From JBHIET01 sp046760785 (GTDB taxonomy: Bacteria > Chloroflexota > Anaerolineae > B4-G1): a stretch of 20,782 nucleotides of DNA. Shown here in pieces: positions 20,322 to 20,782 of this stretch (its first letter is position 1; every line of letters begins with the position of its first letter). The stretch lies in contig JBHIET010000061.1 of NCBI GenBank assembly GCA_046760785.1, positions 1 to 20,782 on the forward strand, written 5' to 3'. The position numbers were made by a program, and so were the translations under genes. Under the pieces are notes generated by a model. The model was not told the DNA's origin, ran no database searches, and worked only from the letters and a program-made list of their open reading frames with translations.

Positions 20322-20704
20322 ACGAGCCGACATCGCAAGAAGCTGCTTGACCAAGCACGTGACATCTTGCGCGAAGGACACTATCCATCCACACCGAAGA
20401 AGCCTACGTCGGCTGGATCCGGCGCTTCATCCTCTTCCACGACAAACGACGTCCGCGCGAAATGGCCGCTCCAGAGATCGAGGCCTTCCTCACCCACCTG
20501 GCGGTGAACCGGAACATCGCCGCCTCCACCCAGAACCCCCTGCACTGAGCAAAGTCGAAGTGAGGCCCTCAGCGCCCTGCTCTTTTACAAAGAAGTGTTA
20601 CACCAGCAGTTGGGACCTATCAACGCCCTGCGCGCCAAAAAGCCCAGGCGCTTGCCCACCGTCCTGACCAAAGAAGAAGTACGCCGCGTCTTTGACCATC
20701 TCTT
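20322..20704 (+). pseudogene. Tyrosine recombinase (integron-integrase-like) pseudogene, N-terminal part
   Basis: After AGGAGGA at 20310-20316, SRHRKKLLDQARDILREGHY begins at an ACG (20322) where the family has ATG. A one-base loss at about 20385 shifts to IHTEEAYVGWIRRFILFHDK, then PEIEAFLTHLAVNRNIAAST and QN. These are the SAM-like core-binding domain motifs of IntI-type integrases. A 28-base insert (20537-20564) adds stops and shifts the frame again to ALSALLFYKEVLHQQLGP, then ALRAKKPRRLPTVLTKEEVR and RVFDHL, the entry to the catalytic domain. Similarity stops at about 20704, before any catalytic Arg, His or Tyr. At least three inactivating changes are present. The flanking 20200-20309 shows no gene. 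Confidence 0.78.
20537..20564. repeat. Small inserted element inside the integrase pseudogene
   Basis: CCTGCACTGAGCAAAGTCG (20539-20557) is, in reverse complement, a 17 of 19 match to CGACTTCGCTCAGGGCAGG at 6049-6067. It sits exactly between the codons for STQN and ALSALLF, where the family has one residue, giving a net insertion of 25 bases. Confidence 0.6.
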
Positions 20705-20746
20705 AGTACAGCCTTCCGCAAGTTCGCTCCCAATTTATCCGGTGCC

Positions 20747-20771
20747 AGCGCGGGGCTGAAGACCCCGCGCT
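20747..20771. repeat. Perfect 9-bp GC hairpin ending the integrase remnant
   Basis: AGCGCGGGG (20747-20755) and CCCCGCGCT (20763-20771) flank the loop CTGAAGA. It begins about 40 bases after integrase similarity ends. It is similar in style to the hairpins of the 15193 element and probably part of another dispersed palindrome cut by the window end. Confidence 0.6.
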
Positions 20772-20782
20772 GAAAGAACGAA

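Overview
The window is about 20.8 kb of GC-rich bacterial DNA and most resembles a member of the Chloroflexota, probably class Anaerolineae. That is inference. It rests on secreted FG-GAP proteins ending in an LPLVLR-type tail, period-7 simple repeats in and around genes, many small palindromic elements, and the housekeeping gene set. No rRNA or tRNA gene was found. The window mixes intact single-copy housekeeping genes with a dense layer of decayed mobile or accessory genes.

Layout, left to right. At 1-627 is an NgoMIV-like restriction endonuclease that has lost its 5' part or frame. At 714-2953 are a secreted seven-repeat FG-GAP beta-propeller protein and an HD-domain hydrolase, closed by a terminator. 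At 3009-5055 on the minus strand are a relic of a TPR gene, a coiled-coil zinc-ribbon protein and lgt. At 5259-9067 is a gene graveyard around two live minus-strand genes, hemW and trxA. It holds an HNH/SH3 chimera, a four-helix-bundle gene split by a 182-bp MITE with near-perfect 8-bp target duplication, a coiled-coil remnant and a large serine recombinase remnant. At 9090-12718 a GH36 alpha-galactosidase is translationally coupled to cysS. At 12752-13916 a perfect sigma70 promoter drives a collapsed DUF4160 gene, a DUF2442 gene and then nth (endonuclease III). At 13984-15156 is a GT4 glycosyltransferase, followed by a MITE-like hairpin element. At 15518-17422 are yraN, miaA and a GNAT acetyltransferase on the plus strand. 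At 17431-19692 on the minus strand is a second secreted FG-GAP protein. At 19770-20782 are a frameshifted secreted-repeat pseudogene and a broken tyrosine (integron-type) integrase.

Three signals stand out. (1) Degenerate heptanucleotide tandem arrays recur at least nine times, inside coding sequence (three in hemW, one or two in the GH36 gene) and at gene ends, where they supply the lgt and nth stop codons and the MiaA and FG-GAP N-terminal regions. (2) Three otherwise different minus- and plus-strand products end in the same short tail, (I/V)(F/Y)LPL(V/A)L(R/K)(N/D), which looks like a domain-independent C-terminal tag. (3) At least two families of non-autonomous palindromic elements have inserted, one with a reconstructable target gene. 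No canonical CRISPR array or complete defence system is present.
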